From contig CAJXWI010000067.1 of NCBI GenBank assembly GCA_913062735.1, positions 1-9,079 on the forward strand: 9,079 bases of DNA, read 5' to 3'. The notes beneath the pieces were generated by a model. It did no database searches, was not told where the DNA came from, and worked only from the letters and a program-made list of their open reading frames with translations. Numbering within the stretch: the first letter of the stretch is position 1; every line of letters begins with the position of its first letter. Below, piece by piece: positions 1 through 7,839 of this stretch. The translations under genes and the position numbers were made by a program. This DNA is from an uncultured Arcobacter sp. Its GTDB lineage: Bacteria > Campylobacterota > Campylobacteria > Campylobacterales > Arcobacteraceae.

Positions 1-15
1 AAAGAGTTTACTTGA
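1..15 (+). CDS. 3' end of the upstream gene (probably waaC, heptosyltransferase I)
   Basis: Only the last four codons (Lys-Glu-Phe-Thr) and a TGA at 13-15 are in the window. The final A of the stop is the first base of the next ATG, a TGATG junction that typically marks translational coupling. The residues are too few to identify the protein. Calling it waaC rests only on the common order waaC-htrB in LPS core loci of Campylobacter and Arcobacter, so the product is inference, while the reading frame and stop are seen directly. Confidence 0.4.
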   Translation, partial: KEFT

Positions 16-905
16 TGGATAACATTTACTTATTTTTATTTTACTGTTTTAGATTTTTTATTAAATATATGCCTACTGGCCTTACTAAAAGTTTACTTGG
101 ATTTTTTGCATTTATTGCATATAGTTTGGACAAAAAGCATCGACATGTAGCTCGCGTTAATTTAGACTTGGCCTTTGAGAATAAAAAAAGTGAAAAAGAA
201 AAAGAACAAATTATTAAAGACTGTTATAAAAATATTCTATATAATTTATCTGAGTTTGTGAAAAATCAAGGTGCTACTAAAGAAGAAATTTTAAGTAAAG
301 TTGTTTTTAAAAATACAGAAGCTTTAGAGAATGCAATTAAAACAAAAAGAAAAGTAATAGTTACTACTGCCCATTATGGTAACTGGGAACTTCTATCTTT
401 AGCAATTGCTGTTAAGTTTTCTGCTGTCTCTATTGTGGGACGTGACTTAGACTCAAAAGTAATGAATACAATTTTAACTAAAAATAGAGAACAGTTTGAT
501 GTGGAACTTATTAGTAAAGATGGAGCTATGAAAGGTATGATGAAAGCTTTAAAACAAAACAGATCTCTGGGCATTTTAGTTGATCAAAACACTGCAGAAA
601 AAGAAGGTTTATTAATAGACTTTTTTGGTAAAAAAGCAAGACATACTCCAAGTGCAGCAATCCTAGCTCGAAAATTTGATGCTATTATTATTCCTGGGTT
701 TATTAAAACATTTGATCACGAAACTTTTGAAATTACTTTTTATAATCCTATACAAACAAAAGTTAGCGATGATAAAGATGAAGATATTCTAAATTCTGTA
801 AAAAAGCAAGCTTTGATTACGGAACAAATCATTGAAGAAAAACCAAATGAATGGTTTTGGCTACATAAACGTTGGAAGAATCAATATGAAAAACTCTATA
901 AATAA
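15..905 (+). CDS. lpxL: Lipid A biosynthesis lauroyl/myristoyl acyltransferase (LpxL/HtrB family)
   Basis: This 296-residue protein is a typical length for the LpxL/LpxM/HtrB family, which moves a secondary acyl chain from acyl-ACP onto the Kdo-lipid A precursor at the inner face of the inner membrane. The hydrophobic N-terminus (about residues 4-37) fits a membrane anchor. The catalytic HX4E motif is HYGNWE at residues 120-125. An Arg-Asp pair (RDLD, about 143-146), VDQN (about 189-192) and FFG (about 203-205) are further family blocks. A TTG lies directly before the ATG at 15, but the ATG in the TGATG junction is preferred. The 3' end overlaps the next gene by 20 bases. Which acyl chain and which position are used cannot be told from the sequence; waaM or htrB are alternative names. 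Confidence 0.93.
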   Translation: MDNIYLFLFYCFRFFIKYMPTGLTKSLLGFFAFIAYSLDKKHRHVARVNLDLAFENKKSEKEKEQIIKDCYKNILYNLSEFVKNQGATKEEILSKVVFKNTEALENAIKTKRKVIVTTAHYGNWELLSLAIAVKFSAVSIVGRDLDSKVMNTILTKNREQFDVELISKDGAMKGMMKALKQNRSLGILVDQNTAEKEGLLIDFFGKKARHTPSAAILARKFDAIIIPGFIKTFDHETFEITFYNPIQTKVSDDKDEDILNSVKKQALITEQIIEEKPNEWFWLHKRWKNQYEKLYK

Positions 906-1599
906 ACTATCCGTTGTAATTATTACAAAAAATGAAGAGAATTTCATCTCTGATGCAATTAAGTCTTCTTTATTTGCGGATGAAGTAATAATACTTGACA
1001 GTGGTTCAAGTGATAGAACTTGTCAAATATCTGAAGAATTGGGTGCAAAAGTTTATCATCAATCATGGCTTGGGTTTGCTGCTCAAAAAAATAAAGCAAT
1101 TGAGTTATCATCAAATGAATGGGTATTTGTTTTAGATAGTGATGAAAGAATTACGAGTGACTTGAGAAATGAGATTTTTAATGTATTGGATAATCCAATG
1201 TATAATGGATATTTTATTGCAAGACTCAATAATTTTTGGGGTACAAATATCAAAACATGTGGATTATATCCAGATTATAGCTTAAGACTTTTTAATAAAA
1301 ATTCAGGAAAATTTAATGATGTGCCAGTACATGAAAGTGTACATTTGAAAAGTAAAGCGGGACATCTAAAGAATCATATGCTCCATCTTGCTTATGATAG
1401 TATTGAAGATTTCGTACAAAAGCAAAATAGATATTCAAGTTTGAGTACTAAAAAGAAAAATTTCATTAAAGCTATACTTAATCCTTATTGGACATTTTTC
1501 AAACTTTTTTTCTTAAAAAAAGGATTTCTAGATGGTTGGAATGGCTTTATAATATCAAAGCTATACTCACAATATACGTTTTGGAAATACATTAAATGA
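886..1599 (+). CDS. waaE: WaaE-like LPS core glucosyltransferase (GT2)
   Basis: This 237-residue family 2 glycosyltransferase has a GT-A fold. The N-terminal strand LSVVIITKNEE (about residues 8-18), ILDSGSSDRT (about 36-45) and the metal-binding DSD (84-86) in VLDSDERI are the nucleotide-sugar site. The later block YPDYSLRLF followed by VPVHESV is characteristic of the WaaE/KdtX/LgtF group, which adds beta-1,4-glucose to heptose I in Klebsiella and Campylobacter; the same reaction here is inferred. The ATG at 886 is chosen because GGAAGA lies at about 874-879 and the residues before it do not look like family sequence. A longer reading from TTG at 832 would overlap lpxL by 74 bases instead of 20. 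No membrane segment is evident, so it is probably cytosolic and membrane-associated. Confidence 0.88.
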   Translation: MKNSINKLSVVIITKNEENFISDAIKSSLFADEVIILDSGSSDRTCQISEELGAKVYHQSWLGFAAQKNKAIELSSNEWVFVLDSDERITSDLRNEIFNVLDNPMYNGYFIARLNNFWGTNIKTCGLYPDYSLRLFNKNSGKFNDVPVHESVHLKSKAGHLKNHMLHLAYDSIEDFVQKQNRYSSLSTKKKNFIKAILNPYWTFFKLFFLKKGFLDGWNGFIISKLYSQYTFWKYIK

Positions 1600-1603
1600 G
1601 GAA
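1598..1603 (+). promoter_or_regulatory. Ribosome binding site GAGGAA deciding the GT4 start
   Basis: GAGGAA lies four bases before the ATG at 1608 and overlaps the waaE TGA stop (1597-1599). It favours 1608 over an in-frame ATG at 1596, four codons upstream, which would overlap the waaE stop and has only a weaker GGAAA before it. Confidence 0.6.
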
Positions 1604-1607
1604 CAAT

Positions 1608-2699
1608 ATGAGGAAAATTAAGGTTTTACATACAGAATGGTCCGATGGATGGGGTGGACAGGAAATTAGAATCATAAATGAGATGTTGGCTGTTCAAGAA
1701 CAAGGAGTTGAAGTGTTTTTGGCTTGCAAAGTTAATTCTAAAATTAAAGATCAAGCAATTAATAATGGTATAAAGGTTTTTATATTACCTTTTAGAGGTA
1801 ATGTTGATTTAAAAACAATGTTTTCATTAATAAAGATTATCAAAGATTATCAAATTGATATTGTGAATACTCATAGTGGGAAAGATACCTGGGTGGGTGG
1901 GATTGCCGCCAAATTATCTGGTTCAAAATTTATTAGAACTAGACATCTGTCAAACCTGATTAACAGTAGGCGATTTAATTTTATTAATGAGCTTGCAGAT
2001 TTCGTTTTTACAACAGGAGAGAGTGTCAGAACTGATATGATTGAATTTAATCGAATTGACCCTCAAAAAATAATATCTATTCCCACTGGTATTGATGAGG
2101 AAATTTTTGATCCAATTTTGTTTGATTCAGAAGCTGAAAGGAACAAATTAAATGTTGATAATAATGTAATAAGTATTGGTATTCTTGCTGTTATAAGAAA
2201 ATTTAAGAGACATGATTTATTTGTAGAAATGGCTGCAGAGTTAACAACTAGACATACGAATTTAAAATTTTTTATTGCAGGAGACGGTCCAATTCGAGAT
2301 GAAATTGAGGAAAAAATAAAAAAAATGAACCTTCAAGAATCAGTTTTCTTGCTGGGTCACATTGATGAAGCTGCAAAATTTCTATCAAGTTTAGATATAT
2401 TTACACTAACATCTGACTCAAAAGAAGGTGTTCCTCAATCTGTTATGCAAGCATTATTAATGAATAAGAAAGTGGTTGCTACAAATGCTGGTAGCACGAG
2501 AGATTTATACAATGATGATAATTTTTCTTTAGTTGATACAAATAATTTAGCTGCATTAGTTGAAGCAACGGAATCTTTTATAAAAAATAAGAGGAATACT
2601 GAGTTGAATACACGAAGTTATATAGTTGACAATTTTTCAAAAACTTGCATGACCAACAAAATCATGAAGGTCTATAGGCAAATATTAAATGTTAAATAA
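1608..2699 (+). CDS. Family 4 glycosyltransferase (GT-B), LPS core
   Basis: This 363-residue GT-B enzyme has both Rossmann halves. The acceptor half starts KVLHTEWSDGWGGQE (residues 5-19), with GGQE as the usual glycine-rich loop. The donor half shows IPTGIDEEIF (about 158-167), ILAVIRKFKRHD (about 192-203), FIAGDGP (about 222-228), FLLGHID (about 247-253) and EGVPQSVMQA (273-282). The canonical GT4 E-x7-E pair reads Glu273...Gln281 here, so the second acid is Gln; EGVPQ-type variants occur in some LPS core enzymes, so this need not mean inactivity. It follows waaE after 8 bases and overlaps the next gene by 11. Its place between waaE and waaQ suggests it decorates an inner-core heptose. The sugar donor and linkage are unknown. 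Confidence 0.85.
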   Translation: MRKIKVLHTEWSDGWGGQEIRIINEMLAVQEQGVEVFLACKVNSKIKDQAINNGIKVFILPFRGNVDLKTMFSLIKIIKDYQIDIVNTHSGKDTWVGGIAAKLSGSKFIRTRHLSNLINSRRFNFINELADFVFTTGESVRTDMIEFNRIDPQKIISIPTGIDEEIFDPILFDSEAERNKLNVDNNVISIGILAVIRKFKRHDLFVEMAAELTTRHTNLKFFIAGDGPIRDEIEEKIKKMNLQESVFLLGHIDEAAKFLSSLDIFTLTSDSKEGVPQSVMQALLMNKKVVATNAGSTRDLYNDDNFSLVDTNNLAALVEATESFIKNKRNTELNTRSYIVDNFSKTCMTNKIMKVYRQILNVK

Positions 2700-3451
2700 T
2701 CTTGATATTACCATGACAGCAACAATTAGACCTGAAGTTATTAATTTGACTTTAAAGTCTTTTTTTAAGAGATTCTTACATCAATTTGATAGCACTAGAC
2801 TAATTATTAATATTGATCCAATCGGTGACGAATCACATACTGTGGATGATGTAATCCTCGTTTGTAAAAGATATTTTAAAACTATAATTGTGAATACTCC
2901 AAAAACTGCATCTTTTCCTAAAGCAGTAAAAATGGTGCTGGGAACAAGTTGAAAGTGAATACTTCTTGCATTTGGAAGATGATTGGTTACTCAAGAAAAT
3001 TATAAATAAAGATTTAGTTCTTAAATTAATGTGTGATGATACTATTAAATCTATTAGATTTTTTTTGAGTAGAAATAGTAAATTCAATTTAATTGATGAA
3101 AGCTATTGTTATTCCAATGCTTTTAGTTTGAATCCATCGATAATGAGAAAAGATTTTATTGAAGATTTGTTACTTCGGTTTGATATCAATTTGGACCCAG
3201 AAAAACAATTCTCCGATATAGATAGCAACAGTAATAGCAAAATAAAATTTATACTGTATGGTGAAAAATCTGATGGTTATTTTACAATTGATATTGGAAC
3301 TAAGTGGAGAAAGTTTCTAAAGTTTGAAAAACCTAATATATCCCTATCTAAAACTAAATCATGGAATAAGAAGGCTCTTTCTCCTAGAAATGTTAAAGAT
3401 TTTATTAATTACAAAATACATATGTTTTATTGGGAGCACATACTTACATGA
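2689..3451 (+). pseudogene. Small GT-A-like glycosyltransferase, interrupted by a +1 frameshift
   Basis: Two adjacent open frames are one gene. The first (2689-2952, 87 codons) starts LDITMTATIRPEVINLTLKS and ends ...SFPKAVK followed by out-of-family MVLGTS and a TGA at 2950-2952. Dropping one A from the five-A run at 2928-2932 makes the text continue as WCWEQVESEYFLHLEDDW into the second frame, which runs to the TGA at 3449-3451. The second frame is closed by TAA at 2927-2929, so the indel must lie within about 2927-2952. Corrected length would be 253 residues. LEDDW is the Asp-rich metal/nucleotide-sugar motif of GT-A enzymes. I cannot assign a substrate. The second half has only a TTG at 2966 and no visible ribosome site, so independent translation is unlikely. 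It could be a true mutation or a one-base assembly error. Confidence 0.85.
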
Positions 3452-4509
3452 AAATACTTTTAATAAAATTTAGAAATATTGGAGATGTTCTTTTAAGTAC
3501 CCCTTTAATTGAAAATTTAACGGAAATATATGATCATCCTCAGATAGACTTTGCTATTAATGCTGAATGTAAGGATATGCTGTCCCTAAATCCAAATATT
3601 AACAGACTTATCGTTTATAACAGAAGGATAAAAACTAATTTAATTACAAAAATTAAACTTGAATTAGATTATATTAAGAGCATTCGAAAAACAAATTATG
3701 ACATTATTATTAATTTGACTGAAGGTGATAGAGGTATCTTAACTTCTTTATTTAGTAAGTCTAAATTGAAACTTGGGTTTAAACCAAGAAATGGAATTCT
3801 AAAGTATATAAATGTTTTTGATAAGCATGGAGATGATTACTCTAAGGTCCATACTATTGATAAGGATTTACAATTTATAACCTTACTTGAAAAAAGTATT
3901 GTAAGTAAACATGTTTCTATTTATTGGGATCAAGATGATATAGAAATTGTTGATCAATTACTTGAAAAATTTAATGTGAATTCTTTTATTCAAATTCATC
4001 CTGTATCTAGATGGATGTTTAAATGTTGGGAAGATGAGAGAATGGCAAAAGTGATAGATTATTTGCAGGATAATAAAGGGAAAAGAATTATAATCACTGC
4101 CTCTCCTGATAAAATTGAACAAAATAGAGTACATGAGATTATTAGACTTTGTAAAAGTCAACCAATAAATTTCATGGGCCAGTTAAGCCTGCGACAACTT
4201 GCTTATTTATCATCAAGAAGTGAGTTCTATTTTGGTATTGATTCAGCGCCTATGCATATGGCAGCTGCAGTCAACACGCCGGTTTTTGCTTTGATGGGAG
4301 GAAGCGAGCCAGTTTATTGGGGTCCTTGGGATAATTATAAGATGGAGAGCACCTATTTGAATGTTGAGGGCAAGCAATTCATGGGTGAGAACATTGTCAT
4401 TTCGGACACTAATCATGACATCTTTTATGATAATGGTGTTAAAAAATGTCGAGGTATGATAAATATAACTTATGAAAATGTATTGGGTGTACTTAATGAA
4501 AAATTGTAA
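3448..4509 (+). CDS. waaQ: WaaQ-type LPS heptosyltransferase III (GT9)
   Basis: This 353-residue GT9 enzyme uses ADP-heptose. The N-terminus KILLIKFRNIGDVLLSTPL (residues 2-20) carries the conserved Asp13. HPVSRWMFKCWEDERMA (184-200) closely follows the RfaQ/heptosyltransferase III signature and separates it from WaaC and WaaF. FGIDSAPMHMAAAVNTPVFALMG (262-284) is the ADP-heptose binding block. By family it would add HepIII to HepII of the inner core on the cytosolic face of the inner membrane. The start at ATG 3448 overlaps the stop of the frameshifted glycosyltransferase as ATGA, with GGGAG at 3432-3436; an upstream TTG at 3430 would add six residues that do not fit the family. Because of the overlap, premature stopping in the gene before could reduce its translation. 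Confidence 0.9.
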   Translation: MKILLIKFRNIGDVLLSTPLIENLTEIYDHPQIDFAINAECKDMLSLNPNINRLIVYNRRIKTNLITKIKLELDYIKSIRKTNYDIIINLTEGDRGILTSLFSKSKLKLGFKPRNGILKYINVFDKHGDDYSKVHTIDKDLQFITLLEKSIVSKHVSIYWDQDDIEIVDQLLEKFNVNSFIQIHPVSRWMFKCWEDERMAKVIDYLQDNKGKRIIITASPDKIEQNRVHEIIRLCKSQPINFMGQLSLRQLAYLSSRSEFYFGIDSAPMHMAAAVNTPVFALMGGSEPVYWGPWDNYKMESTYLNVEGKQFMGENIVISDTNHDIFYDNGVKKCRGMINITYENVLGVLNEKL

Positions 4510-5614
4510 AATATACTACTTCCATAATTTAAATCTTTCTTTTAAGTCTGCCCAAACGCTTCAAGTAATTAAAGATTATTATTTTTTATCTAAAAAGGGG
4601 TATCAAGTATTTCTACATGGTGTTTATGAAAATGTGGACGAATTAAATTCTATACTAGAATATATAAATGATTCCTCAATAACTATCTTATATCAAAAAA
4701 CTTCTAAAATTAATAAACTGCTGAATAAGATAAAGTTTTTATTTAAAATTAGAAAAGATAATAATAATAAAATTATAATCACAAGACATCATAAAAAAAT
4801 AAATGAAATATCTTTTTTTAGAAATTTTTTTAATAATGAACATCTTTTTCATGAGATGCATGAAGAGTCTTTTCCTCACTTATTAAAAGATAGAGTCTCA
4901 AGAGATAGTTCCCTTGCGTGCTTAGAAAAAACTGATGCATTGATTTTTACAAATTATTCTCAAGTAGAATTATATGAAAAGGAATTTAACAAACTTCCAA
5001 AACGCTTTGTAATATTACCAAATGGCGTGGAGTTGGAACGATTTAGAAATATAAAGTTTAAAGAGAATTTTGTGCTCACTTATTTAGGCCAATTTAATAT
5101 ATGGAAGAATATCGAACTAATATTTGCTTCATTCTCTCTGTTAGATGATAAATATACATTACGAATTGCTGGAGGTAAAGGTGATAGTGAAAGTAAAGAA
5201 TATATTTATGGACTTATAAACAAATACAGTATTGACGAAAGTAGGGTGGATTATTTAGGGTTCGTTAATAACAAGTATATAGAAGATGTTCTAAATGAGT
5301 CAAACGTATTATTATTACCTTTAGGGAATAACATACAATCTAAATACTTAACATCACCTATGAAATTGTTTGAATATATGTCAACAAAAATACCAGTTCT
5401 TGCAGTTGATTATCCAACTATCAATTTAATAGCAAGTGAAAATGAAATTTATCTATCCAAAAATAACGCAAAGTCATTTGCCGATACAATAAAAGAGATA
5501 AATTTTAATTCTAAGCTACGCAATGAAAAAGTACTACTTATGAATAAATTGGTTAAAAAATTTTCTTACACAAAAAGGAGTGACTTATATGATAAGTTCA
5601 TTAAAGAGTTGTAG
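4496..5614 (+). CDS. Family 4 glycosyltransferase (GT-B), LPS core or O-chain
   Basis: This 372-residue protein has a GT-B layout. The N-terminal half is KIYYFHNLNLSFKSAQ (residues 5-20), with an unusually Lys/Asn-rich stretch at about 71-115. The hinge and donor half have VILPNGVELERF (172-183), VLTYLGQFNIWKN (193-205), LRIAGG (222-227), VDYLGFV (251-257) and SPMKLFEYMSTKIPVLAVD (287-305). In that block Lys290 and Glu293 stand where GT4 enzymes contact the donor sugar. The ATG at 4496 is preferred over an upstream codon at 4472; it overlaps waaQ by 14 bases and has GGG at 4485-4487. The 3' end overlaps waaL by 26 bases. Position between waaQ and the ligase suggests an outer-core sugar. Donor and acceptor cannot be read from the sequence. 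Confidence 0.83.
   Translation: MKNCKIYYFHNLNLSFKSAQTLQVIKDYYFLSKKGYQVFLHGVYENVDELNSILEYINDSSITILYQKTSKINKLLNKIKFLFKIRKDNNNKIIITRHHKKINEISFFRNFFNNEHLFHEMHEESFPHLLKDRVSRDSSLACLEKTDALIFTNYSQVELYEKEFNKLPKRFVILPNGVELERFRNIKFKENFVLTYLGQFNIWKNIELIFASFSLLDDKYTLRIAGGKGDSESKEYIYGLINKYSIDESRVDYLGFVNNKYIEDVLNESNVLLLPLGNNIQSKYLTSPMKLFEYMSTKIPVLAVDYPTINLIASENEIYLSKNNAKSFADTIKEINFNSKLRNEKVLLMNKLVKKFSYTKRSDLYDKFIKEL
5573..5580 (+). promoter_or_regulatory. Strong ribosome binding site for waaL, inside the preceding gene
   Basis: AAAAGGAG ends at 5580, eight bases before the ATG at 5589, the clearest Shine-Dalgarno match in the window. It selects ATG 5589 over an overlapping GTG at 5580 and lies within the last codons of the upstream glycosyltransferase, so waaL can be initiated on its own as well as by coupling. 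Confidence 0.7.
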
Positions 5615-6800
5615 TTTTAAATCTAAATTATTAACTGTAGATAAAATATTTTATATTATGATTTTTTTATTTCTATTTTCTTTACCTTTATCAGAGGCAT
5701 TAAAACAATTTTCAATGTATAGCATGTTTGTCTTGTTCACTTATTTTTATATTTCAAAAAATATAAAAATTACAATTGACTTTATAAGTATAATTCTCTT
5801 ATTGCATTTAGTAATAGTTATTTGTGGAATATTTATAGGTGTGAATCTAGAGGAATCATTAAGCCAATGGTCTGGTGTGCTAAGAATAGTCTTTGTTTTT
5901 CTTATTTTTCGAAGTATAGATTTTTCGAAGGTAAATATTCATTTTCTTTTAATGATTTTATTATTAACCTTTGTCATTACAATTATCTGGGGATTATTTA
6001 ATTTTATGAATGCTGAAGTTCATGTAAAATTAAAATCTGTTGGTTCGGCGAATCGATCGGCTGTTTATATTTCTTTGATGTTTATATTATCTGCAAGTTT
6101 ATTGTATTGTAGGCATGAAATTTCTAGATATCTCATTTATGTGAGTTTAATACTTTCTTTTATAGGTATTATTTTTGGTGGAAGTAGAATGGCAATTTAT
6201 ACTTTACCGATAATCGTATTAATAATGCTTTCTTTGAATAACAAGTTAAATCTTCGAAATATTATATATATAATGTTTTTTGGATGTGTGATACTTGGAT
6301 TAACCATATTCGTCTTTAAGGATTCTCATGTCGCACGTAAAATGTTAATAGGCTTCTCTGATATTCATAGGGTCCAGTTGTGGCTAAGTGCCATTTATAT
6401 TTGGAGTGAACATAATATCTTTTTTGGGATAGGTGTTGGAAATTCAATTTTCTTTAATCCTAAAGATTATTTTCCTGAATCTGTTATGGATTATATAGAT
6501 AATACTCATAATACATTTTTGGATATGTTACTTGAAAGAGGTGTTTTTGGATTGTTTACTTATCTAGCATTTATTTTTTCTGTATTATTTCGATTACTTC
6601 AACTTCGAAGGGAAAATGTAACTCTAAGTTCCTATTTCAACATTGGAATACTCTTTTTTGCAGTTACTTTTATTATGTCTTTTGCAAATATTACTTTTAG
6701 ATATGAATTTGCACTACTAACTGTACTTATTTGGGGAATCTTATTAAATAAAAGTTTTACTAAAGAAAATATTGGGTTAAACACTTGTGCAAAATCTTAA
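5589..6800 (+). CDS. waaL: O-antigen ligase family membrane protein (WaaL/Wzy_C)
   Basis: This 403-residue polytopic membrane protein has roughly ten or more hydrophobic segments, first at about residues 20-34 and last at about 370-390. The Wzy_C-type features are GGSRMAIYTLP (198-208) with Arg200, and a long extracytoplasmic loop with HRVQLWLSAIYIWSEHNIFFGIGVGN (260-285). That loop ends with NTHNTFLDMLLERGVFGL (305-322), whose His307 corresponds to the conserved ligase/polymerase histidine. By family it transfers an undecaprenyl-linked glycan onto lipid A-core in the periplasm. Its place amid core glycosyltransferases favours ligase over O-antigen polymerase, but the two share this fold and sequence alone cannot separate them. 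Overlaps of 26 bases upstream and 14 downstream keep it inside the operon. Confidence 0.85.
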   Translation: MISSLKSCSFKSKLLTVDKIFYIMIFLFLFSLPLSEALKQFSMYSMFVLFTYFYISKNIKITIDFISIILLLHLVIVICGIFIGVNLEESLSQWSGVLRIVFVFLIFRSIDFSKVNIHFLLMILLLTFVITIIWGLFNFMNAEVHVKLKSVGSANRSAVYISLMFILSASLLYCRHEISRYLIYVSLILSFIGIIFGGSRMAIYTLPIIVLIMLSLNNKLNLRNIIYIMFFGCVILGLTIFVFKDSHVARKMLIGFSDIHRVQLWLSAIYIWSEHNIFFGIGVGNSIFFNPKDYFPESVMDYIDNTHNTFLDMLLERGVFGLFTYLAFIFSVLFRLLQLRRENVTLSSYFNIGILFFAVTFIMSFANITFRYEFALLTVLIWGILLNKSFTKENIGLNTCAKS

Positions 6801-7839
6801 GTTAATACGATCAAATAAAACTAAGTTTGGGGGTGCAGAAAACTATTTGTCTCGTCTTTCTGAACAGTTACAGAAATCGAATGTTTTGCATGAAATAATT
6901 TACTCAAATGTACCTAAGTTTCTTCCCTCTTGGATGCGGGTATTGTTGTTTAATTATCAAGTATGTAAAGGTAAAGAAGACAATATTTATTTTTCATTAG
7001 AACGTATCTCATGTCCAGATATTTATAGAGCAGGTGATGGTGTTCACAAGGTTTTTTTAAGTATTGAGAAGAAATCAAAAATTAATCTATTACACTATGT
7101 GTATTTGTATCTAGAAAAAAAATGCTTCTTAAATGCTAAAAAGATTATTGCAAATTCGAATATGATTAAAAACCAAATCATTGATACTTTTGGTATTTCT
7201 GAATCTAAAATCGTAGTTATATACAACGGAGTTAAAATCGAAAAACCAGATTTCATAAAAGCTTATTTCGAAATAAACAAAGAATTTGTTTTGAAAAAAG
7301 ATAAAAATCAAAAAATTTTTACATATGTAGGTAGTGGCTTTAAAAGGAAAGGTGTTGAAGATTTTTTGAAAATACTCTCAAAATTGAAATACCAAAAGTT
7401 CATAGCCTTTATTATTGGTAAAGAAAAACAACTCAATTTTTATAAGAATCTGGCGCGTGAGTTAAAGTTAGATGATAAAGTTTTTTTTACTGGGCCGAGA
7501 AATGATGTTAATTTTTTTTATACTGTAAGTGATATTTTTCTATTTCCAACTAGATATGAGCCTTTTTCTAATGTTGTTTTAGAAGCAATGAGCTATTCGA
7601 ATGTTGTTATTACAACTAAACAGAATGGGGCTCATGAAATACTAGACTCCAAATTTGTTATGGAATCATCTAAGGATTACAGTATTGTGGAAAAAATTGA
7701 TGAGATTTTAAATAATGAAACTACTTTAAATACTATTAAGATGCAGAACCTGAAAATTGTAAAGAACTTTAGTATTGAGGAAAATGTTAAACAAACAGTA
7801 AAGGTTATAAATGAAGTAAATAATAAAAGTAATAGTTGA
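6787..7839 (+). CDS. waaG: WaaG-like core glycosyltransferase (GT4)
   Basis: This 350-residue GT-B enzyme resembles E. coli WaaG, which adds the first outer-core glucose to HepII. Shared blocks are KFGGAENYLSRL (residues 13-24), YRAGDGVHKVFL (80-91), VIYNGVKI (144-151), VGSGFKRKGVEDFL (181-194; WaaG has VGSDFGRKGVD), FFTGPRNDV (233-241; WaaG has GRNDV) and the E-x7-E pair Glu258/Glu266 in YEPFSNVVLEAM. The GTG at 6787 is used because there is an in-frame stop at 6778-6780 and no ATG before the glycine-rich loop; GGG lies at 6774-6776. It overlaps waaL by 14 bases. Its last codons overlap the start of a decayed heptosyltransferase gene. The exact sugar is inferred from WaaG; galactose or N-acetylhexosamine would also fit the family. 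Confidence 0.82.
   Translation: MQNLKLIRSNKTKFGGAENYLSRLSEQLQKSNVLHEIIYSNVPKFLPSWMRVLLFNYQVCKGKEDNIYFSLERISCPDIYRAGDGVHKVFLSIEKKSKINLLHYVYLYLEKKCFLNAKKIIANSNMIKNQIIDTFGISESKIVVIYNGVKIEKPDFIKAYFEINKEFVLKKDKNQKIFTYVGSGFKRKGVEDFLKILSKLKYQKFIAFIIGKEKQLNFYKNLARELKLDDKVFFTGPRNDVNFFYTVSDIFLFPTRYEPFSNVVLEAMSYSNVVITTKQNGAHEILDSKFVMESSKDYSIVEKIDEILNNETTLNTIKMQNLKIVKNFSIEENVKQTVKVINEVNNKSNS

Noticed and set aside
2925..2952. Programmed frameshifting to join the two halves of the broken glycosyltransferase.
   Set aside because: Continuation needs a +1 shift at GTA-AAA-A. There is no known slippery heptamer, no stop-codon-based +1 signal at the site, and no obvious downstream structure.
2966..3451. The second half of the broken glycosyltransferase as an independent 161-residue gene.
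   Set aside because: It would start at a TTG without a ribosome site, in the middle of a GT-A LEDDW motif, and the frame reads naturally back to the A-run at 2928.
374..7311. Minus-strand open frames at 374-574, 2833-3087, 3958-4161 and 7129-7311.
   Set aside because: They lie antisense within well-supported glycosyltransferase or acyltransferase genes, are short, and show no family motifs.
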